DNA from: an uncultured Mycobacterium sp.
GTDB taxonomy: Bacteria; Actinomycetota; Actinomycetes; Mycobacteriales; Mycobacteriaceae
Assembly: GCA_900078375.1 (NCBI GenBank)
Contig: FLQS01000059.1
Span: 1 to 35,238, forward strand
Length of the DNA: 35,238 nucleotides
Direction of reading: 5' to 3'
Under the pieces are notes generated by a model. That model was not told where the DNA came from, searched no databases, and saw nothing but the letters and a program-made list of their open reading frames with translations. Made by a program: the position numbers and the translations under genes. How positions within the stretch are numbered: position 1 is the first letter of the stretch; each line of letters opens with the position of its first letter. Shown here in pieces: positions 24,620 through 32,154 of the stretch.

Positions 24620-25903
24620 GTGCTGCGGCGATTGCTGGCGTCGGCGTCGGCCGCGCTGGTCGTGACCGGCTTGGCCGGGTGTGGCAACACCGACTCCTGG
24701 GTCGACTCCACCGCGGCGCACGGCTGGTCTGCCCAATACGGCGATGCCGCCAACAGCAGCTACACCCCCACGGGCGGGGCGTCGGCGCTGCGGCTGAAGT
24801 GGAGCCGATCGGTCAAGGGCGAGCTGGGTGCCGGAGCCGCACTGGGAGACATCGGCTACCTCGCGGTGAACGGCCAGACCGCCGGCGGCTGTTCGCTCAT
24901 GGTGTGGGAGAACGACAACAACGGCCGGCAACGCTGGTGTATCCGCCAGGTTCTCGGCGGCGGCTTCACCAGCCCGCTGTTTGACCAGTTCGACAATCTC
25001 TACATCGGCCAGCCCGGCACGATGCAGGCCTACCCGCCCACGCAATGGATCCGCTGGCGCCAGAATGTCATCGGAATGCCCACCACCGCAAGGTTTCTCG
25101 GTGGCGGCCAGCTCTTGGTAGTCACCCATTTGGGCCAGGTGTTGGTTTTCGACTCGCATCGCGGCGACGTGACCGGAACCCCGCTCGATCTCGTCGAGGG
25201 ACTCGACCCGACCGATTCCACCCGCGGGCTGACCGACTGCGCCCACGCGTTGCCGCAGTGTCCGGTGTCGGCGCCACCGGCATATGCCGCCGCTACCCGC
25301 ATGATTGTGGTGAGCCTATGGCAGCCGGGCGCCAAGGCATCGACGCTCGTCGGCCTGCAGTACCACCCCGGCCAGACCCCACTGCTCACCAGAGAGTGGA
25401 CCACCGATGCCATCGCCGCCGGCGTGCTGGCCGCGCCGGTGTCGTCCGCCGACGGCACCACCGTGTACGTCACCGGACGCGACCAGAAGCTGTGGGCGTT
25501 GAACACCTCCGACGGCAAGGTGAAATGGTCTGTGCCGCTGGACTTTCTGCCGCAGACCCCGCCGTCGGTGTCACCGGACGGACTGATCGTCGTCGGCGGC
25601 GGTCCGAACACCCATCTGGTTGCCCTCAAGGACGCCGGTAACCACGCCGATATCGCCTGGCGCCGTGACGACGTCACCCCGCTGAGCTCGTCGAGTCAGG
25701 CCGGCCCGGTGGCCTACACGGTGGTCGCCAGCGCGCCGTCGGAGCTGTCGTTGCTGGTGTTCGATCCCGCCAACGGCCGCACCCTCAACAGCTACCCGCT
25801 CCCGGAGGCTGATGGCTTCCCGGTGGGGGTGTCGGTGGGTCTGGATCGCCGGGTGGTGGTGGCCACCAGTGCGGGCCAGCTGTACAGCTTCGATCCGGCT
25901 TAG
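24620..25903 (+). CDS. Beta-propeller (PQQ-like repeat) lipoprotein (Rv3035 type)
   Basis: A 427-residue exported lipoprotein. The signal peptide ends in the lipobox LAGC with lipidated Cys21. The rest shows repeated blades of the PQQ-enzyme type, for example LWALNTSDGKVKWSVPL and LLVFDPANGRTLNSYPL, consistent with a periplasmic or cell-wall beta-propeller. Four cysteines (in GGCSLMV, RWCIRQ, LTDCAH and LPQCPV) may form disulfides. Start is a GTG at 24620, preceded by AAGGA. It is adjacent to MGLP-linked genes in mycobacteria but its role is unknown. Its last four bases overlap the end of the convergent secreted-protein gene. Confidence 0.87.
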   Translation: MLRRLLASASAALVVTGLAGCGNTDSWVDSTAAHGWSAQYGDAANSSYTPTGGASALRLKWSRSVKGELGAGAALGDIGYLAVNGQTAGGCSLMVWENDNNGRQRWCIRQVLGGGFTSPLFDQFDNLYIGQPGTMQAYPPTQWIRWRQNVIGMPTTARFLGGGQLLVVTHLGQVLVFDSHRGDVTGTPLDLVEGLDPTDSTRGLTDCAHALPQCPVSAPPAYAAATRMIVVSLWQPGAKASTLVGLQYHPGQTPLLTREWTTDAIAAGVLAAPVSSADGTTVYVTGRDQKLWALNTSDGKVKWSVPLDFLPQTPPSVSPDGLIVVGGGPNTHLVALKDAGNHADIAWRRDDVTPLSSSSQAGPVAYTVVASAPSELSLLVFDPANGRTLNSYPLPEADGFPVGVSVGLDRRVVVATSAGQLYSFDPA

Positions 25904-26595
25904 TTCAGTTGCAGCGGCGGCAGCGCCGCGCGCGGCACCGAGGCCGAGGTGGCCCCGGCGTCCGACGGCAGCAACTCCCCCTGGCTGAAGAAGAAGATCA
26001 CCGCGTCGTCGGTGACGGCGAAATTCTGGTAGTGCGACGGGTCCAGCCCGTCGCTGGTGGCGATGGCGCCGGTCAGACCCGTCTGACGCTCCAGATTCCG
26101 TTGCACGATCGGGAATATCGCGTTGAGGGCCTTGGCATCCGGCGCAAACAGCGCGTCGAAGGTGACCGGTTTCTTGTGCGCCACATCGTAGTTGAAGGCC
26201 TTATACCAGGTCGTCGGGTGCGCACCACCGATGTCCTGGAACAACTTGAGCACCACACTCTGGGTACCGCCGGTGGGTGGGCCCGAGGTGAATGACTGTG
26301 TGGTGACATCCATTTCGTAGGGCATGCTGCGCACCGCGGGCATCTGCGCGACGTTGGTGAATCCGTCGCGGTTTTGCGTCACGTAATCGATGACGGCCTG
26401 CTCATCGGCGAAGTTGGTGGGGAACCGCATGTCCATCGTGTAACTGGACGCACTGCTGTGCACATGGCAGATGTTGTCGGCCTCGACGACCCCGCCGAGT
26501 GCCGCGCAGTCGGTCTGTGCGCCGGCGACCGCGATGTCGTGCTCGCCCAGCAGAACACCTGCAACCAGCAGTGCGGTCAGGGTGAGAATGCGCAT
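25900..26595 (-). CDS. Secreted protein, DUF3298/RsiV-like (Rv3036c, TB22.2 type)
   Basis: A 231-residue exported protein. A signal peptide (RILTLTALLVAGVLLG) is predicted to be cleaved near AVA-GA. The mature protein has paired cysteines (TDCAAL and DNICHVH). Its C-terminal half matches DUF3298: KKPVTFDALFAPDAKALN, then a terminal FAVTDDAVIFFFSQGELLP. Start is the ATG at 26595 with GAGGA upstream; the frame open to 26685 upstream lacks a signal-like start. Syntenic with TB22.2. Its biochemical role is not established from sequence. Confidence 0.87.
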   Translation of the reverse strand: MRILTLTALLVAGVLLGEHDIAVAGAQTDCAALGGVVEADNICHVHSSASSYTMDMRFPTNFADEQAVIDYVTQNRDGFTNVAQMPAVRSMPYEMDVTTQSFTSGPPTGGTQSVVLKLFQDIGGAHPTTWYKAFNYDVAHKKPVTFDALFAPDAKALNAIFPIVQRNLERQTGLTGAIATSDGLDPSHYQNFAVTDDAVIFFFSQGELLPSDAGATSASVPRAALPPLQLN

Positions 26596-26657
26596 TCGTC
26601 GATCGTCCTCGCGCTGTGAAGACGGCACCGGCGCCGTCGCCGCCAGCGTACCCGCGG

Positions 26658-27891
26658 CTAACGCACTGCGGCGGCGGGTCGGCACACAAAGACCACCGTG
26701 CGTTCGCCTGCGCCCGAGCCGATCCGGGTGATCACCAGCGATATCGACGTGTGCCCTTTCGCGCGCAACCGCCGCCGCAAGGCGTCGGGGTCGACGTCGA
26801 CACCGCGCGCCAGGATCTCCAGCTGCCCGCAGTCGTGCTGCGAGAGCGCTTGCCGCAATACCTTTTCCCGCAGCGGCAGTTCGTCGAGCACCTCAAAACC
26901 ACGGACTCCGGCAGGCACGTGATCGCCACTGAGATAGGCGATATCGGGGTCAAGTTGCCACAGCTTGTGCCGGGCGGCGTAGTGCCGGACCAGCCCGGCG
27001 CGCACGATCGCACCGTCGGGGTCCACGATCCACCGACCGGCGGGGCCGGCGGAGCAGTCGTCGGGGTCGGCGTCGGTGACTACTTCGTCGCGGTCCAGTA
27101 CGCAGGCCCGGCGGCGCACTCCCGGTTCGGCCAGCTCCGGCGACCACAGGCAGGCCTCCCGCACCGAACCACCAGCCGAGGTCACCTCGATCTCGCCGTC
27201 GAAGCCCAGTTGGCGGACGGCGTCGAAATCGATCCCCGGCGCGCATTTCACCACGGTGGCCCGCCCGCGATAGGCGTCGAGCAGCCCGTCCAGTGGCGGG
27301 ACGTAGTCACGTGGGTCGAAGCGGCGCCGCCCGCCCGATCGGCGGGCCGGATCGAGCAGCACCACAGTGTCTCGGCTGACCGGATGCAGCGCGTCGGCGC
27401 GGCACAGCGCCACATCGGGCACGTTGTGGCGGGCCATCGCGAGCCGGACCTCGTCGATATCGCTGCCGATCACGACGGCCGCGGTCGAGCGCAGGGCGGC
27501 CAGCTCGGTGCCGATCGAGCAGGTCGCGTCGTGCACCACCGCGCCGGCCAGCCGGGCGGCACCATTGGTTGCATGACGGTCATTGCCGCGCGGCGCCGGC
27601 CAGCCGGGCGGCCCGGTGCCGGGCCACCGGTGCCGCCGTGGCCTGCTGTAGCGCGTCGTCGGTGAACAGCCACCCGGAGACGTCACCCAGCTCGCCGAGC
27701 TTGGTGACGGCCTTGCGGCGCAGCAGGGTGGTTTCGATCAACGCCGTGCTGCGCTCGGCGAACCGGTCGCGGATTGCGGCCACGTCGGCCAGTCGGCTGG
27801 CCTCGGTCAGCGGATAGCGGGCCACCTCGGCCAGCGCCGCCGCACCGGCGTCACTGGTGAGGTAGATGACGTCGTCTCGCCCGAAGGTCAG
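26658..27891 (-). pseudogene. Frameshifted SAM methyltransferase with THUMP-like domain (Rv3037c type)
   Basis: Two frames together encode one family protein. The N-terminal part runs from 27891 to 27580: LTSDAGAAALAEVARYPL, ETTLLRRKAVTKLGEL, WLFTDDALQQATA, then AARLAGA and a stop. The C-terminal part, in another frame, resumes with AARLAGAVVHDATCSIGTELAAL and continues to the stop at 26658. The motif VVHDATCSIGTE is the SAM-binding motif I, LLDPARR follows, and a THUMP-like tail ends the protein. Both parts meet at a 52-bp tandem duplication (27541-27612); removing one copy restores a continuous 393-codon frame. The family start falls at a CTG (27891) overlapping the Rv3038c-type stop, with a GTG at 27825 as the only standard alternative. 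Sequencing error is a possible cause. Confidence 0.8.
27541..27612. repeat. 52-bp imperfect tandem duplication (20-bp direct repeats around a 32-bp insert)
   Basis: Bases 27541-27560 and 27593-27612 are identical over 20 bp (GCGCCGGCC...GGGCGGC) and encode AARLAGA on the minus strand. The 32 bases between them are less GC-rich than their neighbours and contain ATGAC-G-GTCAT. The unit length of 52 is not a multiple of three and breaks the reading frame. It may be a slipped-strand duplication, a mini-VNTR or an assembly artefact. Confidence 0.85.
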
Positions 27892-28856
27892 GACGGTTTG
27901 ACCCCGGTGATCATGACGTTGTAGTACCAGCCCTTGGGCACCACTCGGCGCCAGAGGTTGTCGTCCACCCAGCTCAGGCCGATCCAGCTGTTGAACGCGA
28001 ACTTCGCCCAGCCCCAGCCCAACTTGCCCGGCGGCACCGCGGCCTCGAGGGTCCGCAGCGGCCAGCCCAGCATCGCGGCAGTGAACTCCGTCGTCGCCGT
28101 CGACACGTCGACGGCTCCGGCGCTGCGAGCCATCCGCTCGAGGTCGTCGGGATCGAAGGTGTGCAGGTCGACGACCGCTTCCAGCGCCGCGGCGCGCGAC
28201 GATTCGTCGAGTTCGGCCTGGGGTCGGCGCCAGCCCTCCAGGCCGGGCAGCTTGGTGGCGTTGGTGGCAACCCGCCAGGTCAGCGTCGACAGCGACCGGG
28301 CGTAGGTGTTGCCTACGCTCGTCGGCTCGCCGGCGAACACGAACCGGCCGCCCGGCTTGAGCACCCGGACCACCTCGCGCAGCGACTTCTCGACGTCCGG
28401 AATGTGGTGCAGGACGGCGTGGCCGACGACCAGGTCGAAGGTGTCGTCCTCGTAGGGAACGCCTTCGGCGTCGGCGACCCGGCCGTCGATGTCCAGGCCC
28501 AGGTTCTCGCCGTTGCGGGTGGCGACCTTGACCATGCCGGGCGACAGGTCGGTCACCGAGCCGCGCCGGGCCACCCCGGCCTGGATCAGGTTGAGCAGGA
28601 AGAAGCCGCTGCCGCAGCCCAGCTCCAGCGCCCGGTCGTAGGGCAGCTCACGCAGTTCCTCGGGCGGCACGGTGGCGTCGAACAGGTTGCGGGCGTAGTC
28701 CACGCAGCGTTTGTCGTAGGAGATCGACCACTTGTCGTCGTAGCTCTCGGCTTCCCAGTCGTGATACAGAATCTGGGCCAGCTTGCTGTCTTTGAGCGCG
28801 GCCTCGACTTGTTCCGCGGTGGCATGCGGTTGAGGGGCCGGGTCGATCGAATTCAT
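27888..28856 (-). CDS. SAM-dependent methyltransferase (Rv3038c type)
   Basis: A 322-residue class I methyltransferase. Motif I is LELGCGSGFFLL (78-89), followed by FDLVVGHAVLHHIPDVEKSLREVVRVLKP in two adjacent stretches, the type 11 signature. An N-terminal segment (KLAQILYHDWEAESYDDKWS) precedes the domain, and an aromatic C-terminal part (GWGWAKFAFNSWIGLSWVDD) may contact a hydrophobic substrate. The ATG at 28856 is used; upstream extension has no family sequence. It ends overlapping the frameshifted methyltransferase start and begins 10 bp after the enoyl-CoA hydratase-like gene. Substrate unknown. Confidence 0.88.
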   Translation of the reverse strand: MNSIDPAPQPHATAEQVEAALKDSKLAQILYHDWEAESYDDKWSISYDKRCVDYARNLFDATVPPEELRELPYDRALELGCGSGFFLLNLIQAGVARRGSVTDLSPGMVKVATRNGENLGLDIDGRVADAEGVPYEDDTFDLVVGHAVLHHIPDVEKSLREVVRVLKPGGRFVFAGEPTSVGNTYARSLSTLTWRVATNATKLPGLEGWRRPQAELDESSRAAALEAVVDLHTFDPDDLERMARSAGAVDVSTATTEFTAAMLGWPLRTLEAAVPPGKLGWGWAKFAFNSWIGLSWVDDNLWRRVVPKGWYYNVMITGVKPS

Positions 28857-28866
28857 GCAGGGCAGC

Positions 28867-29580
28867 CTAACTGCTATCGCCTGCGGCGAAGACCTCGCCG
28901 TAGCGTTGCGCCTGCTCACCGGCATCGAGCCGGCCGTCGATCAGTGCCTTGGCACCGGCCAGCGCGCTCGGTGCGACGTCCACGAAGCGGCCCGCCCACA
29001 CCGCGGCGGCGTCGAAGACATGGTCGGGGGCCACCATCTCGTCGATCAGCCCGTGCAGCAGCGCTTCCTTGGCGTCGACGAACCGGCCGCTGAACGCCAG
29101 GTCCTTGGCCCGCGCCGACCCGACCGCGCGGGCCAGCCGTTGTGCCCCACCACCGCCGGGGACCAGGCCGGCCAGGATCTCGGTGGCGCCGAGCTTGACG
29201 TTGTCGCCGCTGACCCGCCAATCGGCGGCCAGTGCCAGGCTCAGCCCGGCGCCGAGGGCGTAGCCGGTGATGGCGGCGACCGTCGGCTTGGGGATCGCCG
29301 CGACCGCGTCGATCGCCTCGCGGCGCAGCAGGTCGGCGGCTTCGGCTTCGGCGCGATTCAGCGTGCGCAGTTCGGGGACGTCGTCGCCAACGGAGAAGAT
29401 CTCGTGCCCGCCGAACAGGATGACCGTGGCGATGTCGGCACGCTCGGCCAGCTCAGCCGCCGCCGAGATCAGCTCCCGGTAGGTCTGCCGGGTCAGCGCG
29501 TTGGTCGGCGGCCGTGACACCAGCAACACCCCGACGCCGGGATGCTGCTCACCGACATGGATGCTGACGAACTCGCGCAC
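28867..29580 (-). CDS. echA17: Enoyl-CoA hydratase/isomerase-like protein (EchA17 type)
   Basis: A 237-residue crotonase-fold protein. CoA/oxyanion segments are FSVGDDVPEL (62-71) and GYALGAGLSLALAADWRV. The first catalytic acid is Glu134 in TEILAGLVPGGGG; the second, normally Glu, aligns with Asp160 in RAKDLAFSG. With one Glu and one Asp it may hydrate enoyl-CoA slowly or do another crotonase reaction. Start is the GTG at 29580, one base after the Nudix gene's stop. It is about 15 residues shorter than usual for the group. It is part of the seven-gene minus-strand run. Confidence 0.88.
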   Translation of the reverse strand: MREFVSIHVGEQHPGVGVLLVSRPPTNALTRQTYRELISAAAELAERADIATVILFGGHEIFSVGDDVPELRTLNRAEAEAADLLRREAIDAVAAIPKPTVAAITGYALGAGLSLALAADWRVSGDNVKLGATEILAGLVPGGGGAQRLARAVGSARAKDLAFSGRFVDAKEALLHGLIDEMVAPDHVFDAAAVWAGRFVDVAPSALAGAKALIDGRLDAGEQAQRYGEVFAAGDSS

Positions 29581-29581
29581 G

Positions 29582-30406
29582 TCAGTCCCCGCCGTAGCCC
29601 TGCGGGGCGCGGCGGTTGCGAGCCTCGTTGTAGCGGTCGCTGTTGAAGAACTCGATCTCCCAATTGCCCTCGTGGACAGCGAGATTGGGTTGCACAGCCA
29701 CGATCTGGCGGTCCAGGGCCAGCACCTCGCCGACGGTGCGCCCGGCCAGCGAGTCCAGCTGGGTCCAGGTCGGGGGAAGGAGGAAACTGCGAGCCTCGGC
29801 GAAATCCTCGAGCGCCTCTTCGGGGCTCGTCCACGCTGCCTGCTCGGATTCGGTGTTGTGGCCGTCGGCGCGCTGGCCGTCCGGGAGTGCGCCGACGAAG
29901 AAGTAGGTGTCGTAGCGGCGGGTGCGCTCCTCTTCGGGTGTCACCCAGTTGGCCCACGGCCGCAGCAGGTCGGCTCGCAGCACCAGGTTTTCCCGGCGCA
30001 GGAATTCGGAGAACGACAGGCTGCGGTCGACCAGGGCCCCACGGACGTCGCCGTAGATCGAGGCGTCGGCGACGATGCCGTCGGGATCGTCGGCAGGTCC
30101 GGCGAACAGCACGCCGGATTCCTCGAACGTCTCGCGGGCTGCGGCGCACACCAGCGCTTCGGCGAGGTCCTCCTCGATGCCGAACCGCTCGGCCCACCAG
30201 TCCGGTCCTGGGCCATACCAGGCGATATCGGAGTTGCGGTCCCGATCGTCGACGCCGCCGCCGGGGAACACCATCACGCCGCCGGCGAACTCCATCGCGC
30301 GGTGCCTGCGCATCAGGAACACCGAGATCCCAGACGGGGTGTCCTGAACCAACATGACCGTCGCCGCCGGTCGGATCGGCAGCGGTTCGGGTTTGTCGTC
30401 GCTCAC
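29582..30406 (-). CDS. Nudix hydrolase with split Nudix box (Rv3040c type)
   Basis: A 274-residue Nudix protein. The catalytic half of the box is RETFEESG (91-98). The upstream glycine part is VFPGGGVDD (46-54). About 37 residues, including an aromatic WYGPGPDWW stretch, separate the two halves. This insertion is characteristic of NUDT19-like proteins, which act on CoA-type substrates. The GTG at 30404-30406 overlaps the ABC gene's stop by four bases (GTGA). Position between an ABC ATPase and an enoyl-CoA hydratase-like gene would fit acyl-CoA or CoA turnover, but substrate is not determined. Confidence 0.88.
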   Translation of the reverse strand: MSDDKPEPLPIRPAATVMLVQDTPSGISVFLMRRHRAMEFAGGVMVFPGGGVDDRDRNSDIAWYGPGPDWWAERFGIEEDLAEALVCAAARETFEESGVLFAGPADDPDGIVADASIYGDVRGALVDRSLSFSEFLRRENLVLRADLLRPWANWVTPEEERTRRYDTYFFVGALPDGQRADGHNTESEQAAWTSPEEALEDFAEARSFLLPPTWTQLDSLAGRTVGEVLALDRQIVAVQPNLAVHEGNWEIEFFNSDRYNEARNRRAPQGYGGD

Positions 30407-31260
30407 AAGCGCCTCCTGTGGGCCGCGCGACTGCGCACGCGCCGGGCGAAGTAGCGGCCGTCGATAGTGTCCAGCGCGATCGATTGCCCGAACGCCGTGG
30501 ACAGGTTCTCCGCTGTCAGCGTGTCATGCAGCAGTCCACTGGCCACCACCTGGCCCTCGGACAGGATCAGGGCGTGACTGAAGCCGGGCGGGATCTCCTC
30601 GACATGGTGGGTGACCAGCACCAGCGCCGGCGCATCGGCGTCGGCGGCCAGATCGCCGAGGCGGGACACCAATTCCTCGCGGCCGCCCAGGTCCAGTCCG
30701 GCGGCGGGTTCGTCGAGCAGCAGGAGCTCGGGATCGGTCATCAGCGAGCGTGCGATGAGCACGCGCTTGCGTTCGCCTTCCGAGAGGGTGCCGTAGGTGC
30801 GTTCGGCCAGGTGTTCGGCGCCGACGCTCTCCAGGGTGTCGACGGCCCGGGCGTAGTCGACGTCCTCGTAGGTCTCCCGCCAGCGGCCCAGTACGGCGTA
30901 GCCGGCCGAGACGACGAGGTCGCGGACCACTTCGTCGTCGGGCACCCGCTGCGAGAGGGCCGAGCTGCTCAGCCCGACCCGCTGGCGTAATTCGGCCATG
31001 TCGGTGCGGCCTAGGCGCTCGCCTAGCACGTGGGCGGTGCCGGACGACGGATGCTCCATGGCGGCCGCGATCCGCAGCAGCGAGGTCTTGCCCGCGCCGT
31101 TCGGGCCGATCACCACCCAGCGTTCGTCGAGTTCGACCTGCCAGGTGACCGGTCCGACCAGGACCTGTCCCCCGCGGCGCAGCGATACTCTCCGGAAGTC
31201 GATCAGCAGGTCGGGGTCGACCTCGTCTGCGGCGTCGGGCACTGCACCATCGTGCCGCAT
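30403..31260 (-). CDS. ABC transporter ATP-binding protein (Rv3041c type)
   Basis: A 285-residue ATPase. Walker A is GPNGAGKT (52-59), the signature is LSEGERKR (159-166) and Walker B is LLLLDEP (179-185) followed by the D-loop AGLD. The switch histidine is in VTHHVEE. Resembles YlmA/ModF-like ATPases lacking their own membrane domain. No permease gene is near except the YczE-like gene, which is not an ABC permease. The ATG at 31260 is chosen; a GTG at 31242 is the alternative. Its 5' end lies inside the last 58 bases of the YczE-like gene. Confidence 0.92.
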   Translation of the reverse strand: MRHDGAVPDAADEVDPDLLIDFRRVSLRRGGQVLVGPVTWQVELDERWVVIGPNGAGKTSLLRIAAAMEHPSSGTAHVLGERLGRTDMAELRQRVGLSSSALSQRVPDDEVVRDLVVSAGYAVLGRWRETYEDVDYARAVDTLESVGAEHLAERTYGTLSEGERKRVLIARSLMTDPELLLLDEPAAGLDLGGREELVSRLGDLAADADAPALVLVTHHVEEIPPGFSHALILSEGQVVASGLLHDTLTAENLSTAFGQSIALDTIDGRYFARRVRSRAAHRRRL

Positions 31261-31916
31261 TCGTCCCGGTCCGCACGTACGGGGTCGTTGCGATTTCGGG
31301 TGTGTCCGATGATGTCTGCCCAGCCGCTGACGGCCAGGATCGGCTTGGGCGTCAGTCGTAACACCAGTTGCACCATCGGTCCGATCCCGAACGCGTAGAT
31401 GACGGTCCCGACGCCGACGCTTCCACCGAGCAGCCAGCCTGCGGTCAGTACGGTGGCCTCGATCGCGGTTCGCACCAGCCGCACCGAAATGCCGCTCCGC
31501 GCAACCAATCCCGTCATCAGCCCGTCGCGCGGACCCGGTCCGAGCCCAGCGCCCACGTACAGCACGGTGGCCACGGCGTTGAGGACCACCGCCGCGAGCA
31601 TCATGGCGACGCGGGCCGGCATCGATTCCGGGACGGCCAGCACGACCAGTCCGGCATCAACGGTGATCGCGATGACGATGACGTTGGCGACGGTGCCGAT
31701 GCCCGGCTTGTTCCGCAACGGGATCCACGCCAGCAGCACGACGACGCCGACCACCGCCGAGGCCACCCCGATGGACATCGGTGTGTGCCGGGTCAGGCCC
31801 TGGTGGAACACGTCCCACGGGTCCAAGCCCAGTCCGGCGCGCACCATCATCGCCATCGAGAAGCCGTAGCAGGCCAGTCCGACCAGCAGGGCGACCCCGC
31901 GCAGCGTCGACCTCAC
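31203..31916 (-). CDS. YczE/YitT-like integral membrane protein
   Basis: A 237-residue membrane protein with about six hydrophobic segments (roughly 8-26, 48-66, 74-93, 102-122, 150-165, 170-188). Two halves look alike: AGLGLDPWDVFHQGL (27-41) corresponds to AGLGPGPRDGLMTGL, and the later GIGTVANVIVIA corresponds to GVGTVIYAFGIG. The last 35 or so residues are hydrophilic and overlap the ABC ATPase start region. The GTG at 31916 overlaps the 58-residue gene's stop (GTGA). YczE-type genes are often next to MocR regulators, as with ycxD in Bacillus subtilis; transported substrate unknown. Confidence 0.85.
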   Translation of the reverse strand: MRSTLRGVALLVGLACYGFSMAMMVRAGLGLDPWDVFHQGLTRHTPMSIGVASAVVGVVVLLAWIPLRNKPGIGTVANVIVIAITVDAGLVVLAVPESMPARVAMMLAAVVLNAVATVLYVGAGLGPGPRDGLMTGLVARSGISVRLVRTAIEATVLTAGWLLGGSVGVGTVIYAFGIGPMVQLVLRLTPKPILAVSGWADIIGHTRNRNDPVRADRDECGTMVQCPTPQTRSTPTC

Positions 31917-32089
31917 CGGTGGTCGGAGAACCGGACGCGCAGGGCGTCCAGGTCACCGCGCAGTCGGCGGACGTCGGCGTCGGTCTCATCCCCTCCGGAC
32001 CACCCGGACGTCGTCGCATTCCACGGCCCGTAGTTGGCGTCAAGCAGTGCCGACAGCCGGTGGACCACTCGGGAGAACCAGGTACTCAT
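31913..32089 (-). CDS. Small uncharacterised protein (58 aa) coupled to the YczE-like gene
   Basis: A 58-residue open frame from the ATG at 32089 (another ATG at 32098 would give 61). I do not recognise a family. An N-terminal amphipathic stretch (WFSRVVHRLSALLDAN) is followed by a Trp/Gly/Ser-rich middle (YGPWNATTSGWSGG) and a charged helix (RRLRGDLDALRVRFSD). The stop overlaps the YczE-like start by four bases (GTGA), the same style of coupling as the rest of this operon, which is the main evidence that it is real. GGAAG lies about ten bases upstream of the ATG at 32089. It heads the minus-strand operon opposite the MocR-type gene. Confidence 0.6.
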   Translation of the reverse strand: MSTWFSRVVHRLSALLDANYGPWNATTSGWSGGDETDADVRRLRGDLDALRVRFSDHR

Positions 32090-32109
32090 GACGAACATGC
32101 TTCCGCTCG

Positions 32110-32148
32110 ACTGGCTTGCAGATCAATAGCCAGTTGGCACATACTGGC
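32110..32148. promoter_or_regulatory. Candidate MocR operator: three ACTGGC-type half-sites
   Basis: ACTGGC at 32110-32115, its inverse GCCAGT at 32129-32134, and ACTGGC again at 32143-32148. The outer two are direct repeats 33 bp apart, near three helical turns; the inner pair is a perfect inverted repeat with an eight-base spacer. Mixed direct and inverted repeats upstream of the gene are typical for MocR-family proteins. The region also serves the divergent 58-residue gene. Confidence 0.6.
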
Positions 32149-32154
32149 ATTCAA

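Noticed and set aside
26616..27665. Plus-strand open frame of about 350 codons
   Set aside because: It lies opposite the two-frame methyltransferase, whose motifs are recognisable; this frame shows none.
27470..27673. Small minus-strand ORF starting at the ATG inside the 52-bp duplication
   Set aside because: The ATG overlaps the stop of the broken N-terminal frame (ATGA) and looks like coupling, but it leads into the third frame, not the methyltransferase frame.
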